Source of the DNA: Roseomonas sp.
GTDB taxonomy: Bacteria > Pseudomonadota > Alphaproteobacteria > Acetobacterales > Acetobacteraceae
Assembly (NCBI GenBank): GCA_020250005.1
Contig: JADCES010000033.1
Location: forward strand, 1-55,683
Length of the DNA stretch: 55,683 bases
Direction of reading: 5' to 3'
How positions within the stretch are numbered: the stretch's first letter is position 1; every line of letters begins with the position of its first letter. The translations under genes and the position numbers were made by a program. The notes under the pieces were generated by a model. The model worked only from the letters and a program-made list of their open reading frames with translations. It had not been told where the DNA came from and did no database searches. Shown one piece after another: positions 52,812 through 55,683 of the stretch.

Positions 52812-53807
52812 ATGGAGAATTTGTCACGTCGCGCTGTCCTGCTCGGCGCTGCAAGCCTGCCATTGGCGGCACCCTTCATCGGCAAGGCCGTTGCCCAGAC
52901 GCGCTGGCAATTGGCCACCGCCTATCCGGATGGCAATTTCCACACGCGCAATTTGCGCGACTTCATCACGGAAGTGCAGGGCGCGGCGGGTGGCCTGCAA
53001 ATCCAGATGCATTCCAATGCGTCGCTTCTGCGCATGCCGGAAATCAAGCGCGGCGTGCAGACTGGCCAGGCGCAGCTTGGTGAGATTCTGCTGTCAGCCT
53101 ATGGCAATGAAGACCCCTTCTTTGAAGTGGATAGTGTGCCGCAGTTGGTGACCTCCACCGATCAGGCGCGCAAATTGGCGGAATTGCAGCGCCCCTATGT
53201 GGAAGCACGCCTGCAGCGCCAGGGTGTTACGCTGCTCTATATGGTGCCTTGGCCGCAATCGGGCTTTTATACCAATGTGCCAGTGGAAAGCGTGGAGACA
53301 CTGCGCGGCATGAAGATGCGCACCTTCAATGCGCTGACCAACCGTTTCGCCACCCTGGCGGGTGCAACGCCAACCCTGGTGCAGCAGGCGGAAGTGCCGC
53401 AAGCCTTCGCGACCGGTGTGGTGAATGCCATGGTCACCTCGGCCGCCACGGGTGTTGACGTGCAGGCTTGGGATTTCTGCAAATTCTTCACACCGATTGG
53501 CTTCACCCGCACCAAGAATGCGGTGTTTGTGCAAACCCGCGCCCTGCAAGCCCTGCCCGAGGCTTCCCAGCGCGCCGTTCGCGCCGCGGCAGCGGCAGCG
53601 GAAGCGCGTGGCTGGCAGGCATCGGAAGTGGAAACCGTCGAACGGCAGAATATGCTGGCGAGCCGCGGCATGACGATTGGCACGCCGTCGCCGGCGCTGA
53701 TGCAGGGCCTGGCGCGCATCGGCGCCACACAGGCCGATGAATGGGTCGCCAAGGCTGGCGAAGAAGGCAAGCGGCTGATGGATGCCTATCGGGCGGCGAT
53801 TGCCTGA
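52812..53807 (+). CDS. TRAP transporter periplasmic receptor (DctP-like), system 2, copy 2
   Basis: A 331-residue paralogue of the preceding receptor. The signal is residues 1-27 (RR in LSRRAVLLGAASL, cleavage near AVAQT). The mature protein repeats the HTRNLRDFITEVQG, LRMPEIKRGVQTGQ and LRGMKMRTF segments and is about 60% identical by eye to copy 1. Both copies sit before one DctQ-DctM pair, so the two receptors may feed the same membrane unit with different affinities or ligands. Confidence 0.92.
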   Translation: MENLSRRAVLLGAASLPLAAPFIGKAVAQTRWQLATAYPDGNFHTRNLRDFITEVQGAAGGLQIQMHSNASLLRMPEIKRGVQTGQAQLGEILLSAYGNEDPFFEVDSVPQLVTSTDQARKLAELQRPYVEARLQRQGVTLLYMVPWPQSGFYTNVPVESVETLRGMKMRTFNALTNRFATLAGATPTLVQQAEVPQAFATGVVNAMVTSAATGVDVQAWDFCKFFTPIGFTRTKNAVFVQTRALQALPEASQRAVRAAAAAAEARGWQASEVETVERQNMLASRGMTIGTPSPALMQGLARIGATQADEWVAKAGEEGKRLMDAYRAAIA

Positions 53808-53820
53808 AATTAAAGCGGGC

Positions 53821-53842
53821 GGGTCTTCCCCGACCGTTTTTC
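53821..53842 (+). terminator. Terminator-like element between receptor and membrane subunits
   Basis: CGGGTC (53821-53826) pairs with GACCG (53833-53837), with one bulged G, and is followed directly by five T (53838-53842). It lies 14 bases after the receptor stop and would reduce expression of dctQ and dctM relative to the receptors. Confidence 0.5.
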
Positions 53843-53864
53843 TGATTGTTGAAGGTGTGGGCTG

Positions 53865-54395
53865 ATGCGCAAGGCACTTGATTCGCTTTACCTGCTGGGG
53901 GGCGTGCTTGGCGGCATTGCCTTGGCCGCCATTGCCGCGATCATCATCGCGCAGGTGGTCGGGCGGCAATTCGGCCTAACGGTCTTGGGCGCTGATGACC
54001 TGACCGCCTTTTCGGTGGCTGCATCGGCAACCTTGCCGCTGGCCTATGCCTTCCGTCATGGTGCGCATATTCGCGTGGATCTGATCATCGGTCGGCTCAA
54101 GGGATCCGGCCGCTTCATCATGGAAAGCATTGCCCTGCTGCTGACCGCGGGACTCGCGCTATTTTTCGCCTATTCCATGCTCGATCTCGCCTGGGACAGT
54201 TTTGAGTTTGAGGATGTGGCACAGGGTTCCGTTGCCTGGAAACTTTGGGTGCCGCAGGGGCTTTGCGCTTTTGGCGCGGCGCTTTTCGCGCTCTGTCTTT
54301 TGGATGATTTGGCGGTGCATCTGACCGGCGGCACACCTTCCTATCGCAAGGCGGCGGAGATGAATGCGCTTGACCGTGCGGGGGAGGAACTCTGA
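53865..54395 (+). CDS. TRAP transporter small permease (DctQ-like), system 2
   Basis: A 176-residue inner-membrane protein with four helices (about residues 10-32, 43-62, 87-107 and 126-147). DctQ features: a VGRQF segment in the first helix, SATLPLAYAFRHGAHIRVDLI after the second. Its stop overlaps the dctM start by one base (TGATG, 54393-54397), so the two are coupled. Confidence 0.9.
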   Translation: MRKALDSLYLLGGVLGGIALAAIAAIIIAQVVGRQFGLTVLGADDLTAFSVAASATLPLAYAFRHGAHIRVDLIIGRLKGSGRFIMESIALLLTAGLALFFAYSMLDLAWDSFEFEDVAQGSVAWKLWVPQGLCAFGAALFALCLLDDLAVHLTGGTPSYRKAAEMNALDRAGEEL

Positions 54396-55683
54396 TGGAA
54401 CTCGCGCAAACCGAAGCCGGGCTTTTGCTGCTTGGCCTGCTTTTCCTGTTCCTTGGGCTTGGCGTCTGGATCGGGCTTGGCCTGATGCTGGTTGGGTTGT
54501 GTGGCGTGATCCTGCTGCCCATGCTGATGCCCTCCATGCCGACCTTCCCGGCGGAAAAGGTGATGGGGACAGCGATATGGCAATCGCTCGCCTCCTGGAC
54601 CTTGGCCGCGCTGCCGCTATTCATCTGGATGGGTGAGATTCTGTTCCGTACCAAGCTGTCTGAGGATATGTTTCGCGGCCTCGCCCCCTGGGTGCAGCGC
54701 CTGCCCGGGCGGCTGATGCATGTGAATGTCATTGGCTGCGGGATTTTTGCGGCTGTTTCGGGTTCCTCCGCCGCAACGGCGGCGACCATTGGCAAGATGT
54801 CGCTGCCCGCGCTTACGCAACGCGGTTATCATTTGCCGATGGCGGTGGGCAGTCTGGCCGGGGCTGGTACGCTCGGGCTTTTGATCCCGCCTTCCATTGT
54901 CATGATCGTTTATGGCGTGGCGGCGGAAGTTTCCATTGTGCGGCTGTTCATCGCCGGTGTCATTCCGGGCATCATGCTGATGGTACTGTTCAGCGGCTAC
55001 ATCATGGTCTGGTCCATGCTGAACCCAACGCTGACACCGCCGCGTGATCCTTCCATTCCGCTGTCGCGCAAATTGAAGGAAAGCGGCCAGCTTATTCCGG
55101 TGGTGCTGCTGATCATGTTTGTCATGGGCAGCATTTATTTCGGCTGGGCGACGGCAACGGAAGCCGCTGTCTTTGGCGTGGTGGGCGCGCTGGCGCTTTC
55201 CGCCTGGGGGCGCACACTCACCTGGAAAAGCTTTATTGATAGCCTGATGGGCGCCGTGCGGCTTTCCTGCATGATCAATCTGATCCTGGCAGGTGCTGCG
55301 TTTTTGACGCAGGCCATGGCCTATTCCGGCATTCCCGCCGCCATGGCGGCCTGGGTCGGCGCGCAAGGCTTCAGCCCTTACATGATCATCGCGTGCCTTA
55401 CGATCATCTATCTGGTACTGGGTTGCTTTATTGATGGCATCAGCATGATCGTGCTGACAGTTTCCGTTGTGCTACCGATTATCCAGGGTGCTGGGTTTGA
55501 CCTGGTATGGTTTGGGATCTTCATCGTGCTGGTCGTGGAGATGGCGCAGATAACGCCACCGGTTGGCTTCAACCTGTTTGTGCTACAGGGCCTGACCAAT
55601 ATGGGCATATTCAAGGTGGCGCGTTACACCCGGCCATTCTTTTTCATGATGGTGGTTGCTGTCGCGATTGTCACGATTTTCCC
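54395..55683 (+). CDS. TRAP transporter large permease (DctM-like), system 2, cut by the window end
   Basis: The ATG at 54395 opens a frame that runs to the window end without a stop (429 codons). The usual length of this family is about 430-440, so nearly the whole gene is present. The sequence has GCGIFAAVSGSSAATAATIGKMSLP, LGLLIPPSIVMIVYGVAAEVSI, FIDGISMIVLTVSVVLP and a final ITPPVGFNLFVLQGL, all TRAP large-subunit hallmarks. The product carries substrate across the inner membrane with the small subunit and whichever of the two receptors docks. Confidence 0.93.
   Translation, partial: MELAQTEAGLLLLGLLFLFLGLGVWIGLGLMLVGLCGVILLPMLMPSMPTFPAEKVMGTAIWQSLASWTLAALPLFIWMGEILFRTKLSEDMFRGLAPWVQRLPGRLMHVNVIGCGIFAAVSGSSAATAATIGKMSLPALTQRGYHLPMAVGSLAGAGTLGLLIPPSIVMIVYGVAAEVSIVRLFIAGVIPGIMLMVLFSGYIMVWSMLNPTLTPPRDPSIPLSRKLKESGQLIPVVLLIMFVMGSIYFGWATATEAAVFGVVGALALSAWGRTLTWKSFIDSLMGAVRLSCMINLILAGAAFLTQAMAYSGIPAAMAAWVGAQGFSPYMIIACLTIIYLVLGCFIDGISMIVLTVSVVLPIIQGAGFDLVWFGIFIVLVVEMAQITPPVGFNLFVLQGLTNMGIFKVARYTRPFFFMMVVAVAIVTIF

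Overview
The window is about 55.7 kb of GC-rich DNA, densely coded with overlapping stop/start (ATGA) junctions. It most likely comes from an alphaproteobacterium of the Rhodospirillales, probably Acetobacteraceae (Roseomonas-like). This placement is inferred from the aa3-oxidase subunit IV, the FtsEX/MJ0042 neighbourhood, a ChvA/NdvA-type exporter and the many Bug (TctC-type) solute receptors; no rRNA or marker tree is available. The first 13 bases equal the 3' end of the Illumina adapter, so the left edge is a contig end carrying untrimmed adapter. The right edge cuts a TRAP permease gene.

Layout. 1-4.8 kb is housekeeping: purM (3' end) and purN, a tiny cytochrome oxidase subunit IV, then on the minus strand ftsE-ftsX-ydcF-like-plsC, and divergently a zinc-ribbon protein and a cupin. 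4.8-6.9 kb is gene-poor. It holds one copy of a 101-bp double-hairpin repeat and an OmpR-type regulator that has lost its phosphorylation residues and is cut by an in-frame stop. 6.9-19.4 kb is a catabolic and transport block: an HpaI-like aldolase, then a minus-strand operon of a dimethylformamidase-like amidohydrolase, a complete Dpp-type ABC importer and an aspartoacylase/DoeB-like deacylase, then a class II aldolase and two tandem Bug receptors. 19.4-27.1 kb returns to core functions: argD-argF, an ABC-2 exporter, two tandem EAL-like proteins without catalytic motifs, the second copy of the repeat, and a Tim44-domain protein.

27.2-55.7 kb is almost entirely solute uptake. It contains a Bug receptor, a TRAP dctPQM set with a divergent acyl-CoA synthetase, glpD with ugpBAEC (glycerol-3-phosphate uptake and oxidation), a Bug receptor followed by a gamma-glutamyltranspeptidase-family enzyme and a second Dpp-type importer, two more Bug receptors, an NdvA-type exporter, an orphan HicA-like gene, and a second TRAP locus with two tandem receptors.

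Taken together, the window suggests a heterotroph that scavenges amides, peptides, carboxylates and glycerophosphate. There are six Bug receptors with no TctA/TctB membrane partner in view, and almost no intact transcriptional regulator. The most unusual items are the DMFase-like/Dpp/deacylase operon, the interrupted pseudo-response-regulator, the degenerate EAL pair, the atypical GGT homologue coupled to a Dpp importer, and the dispersed double-hairpin repeat. No CRISPR array, insertion sequence, tRNA or rRNA was found.
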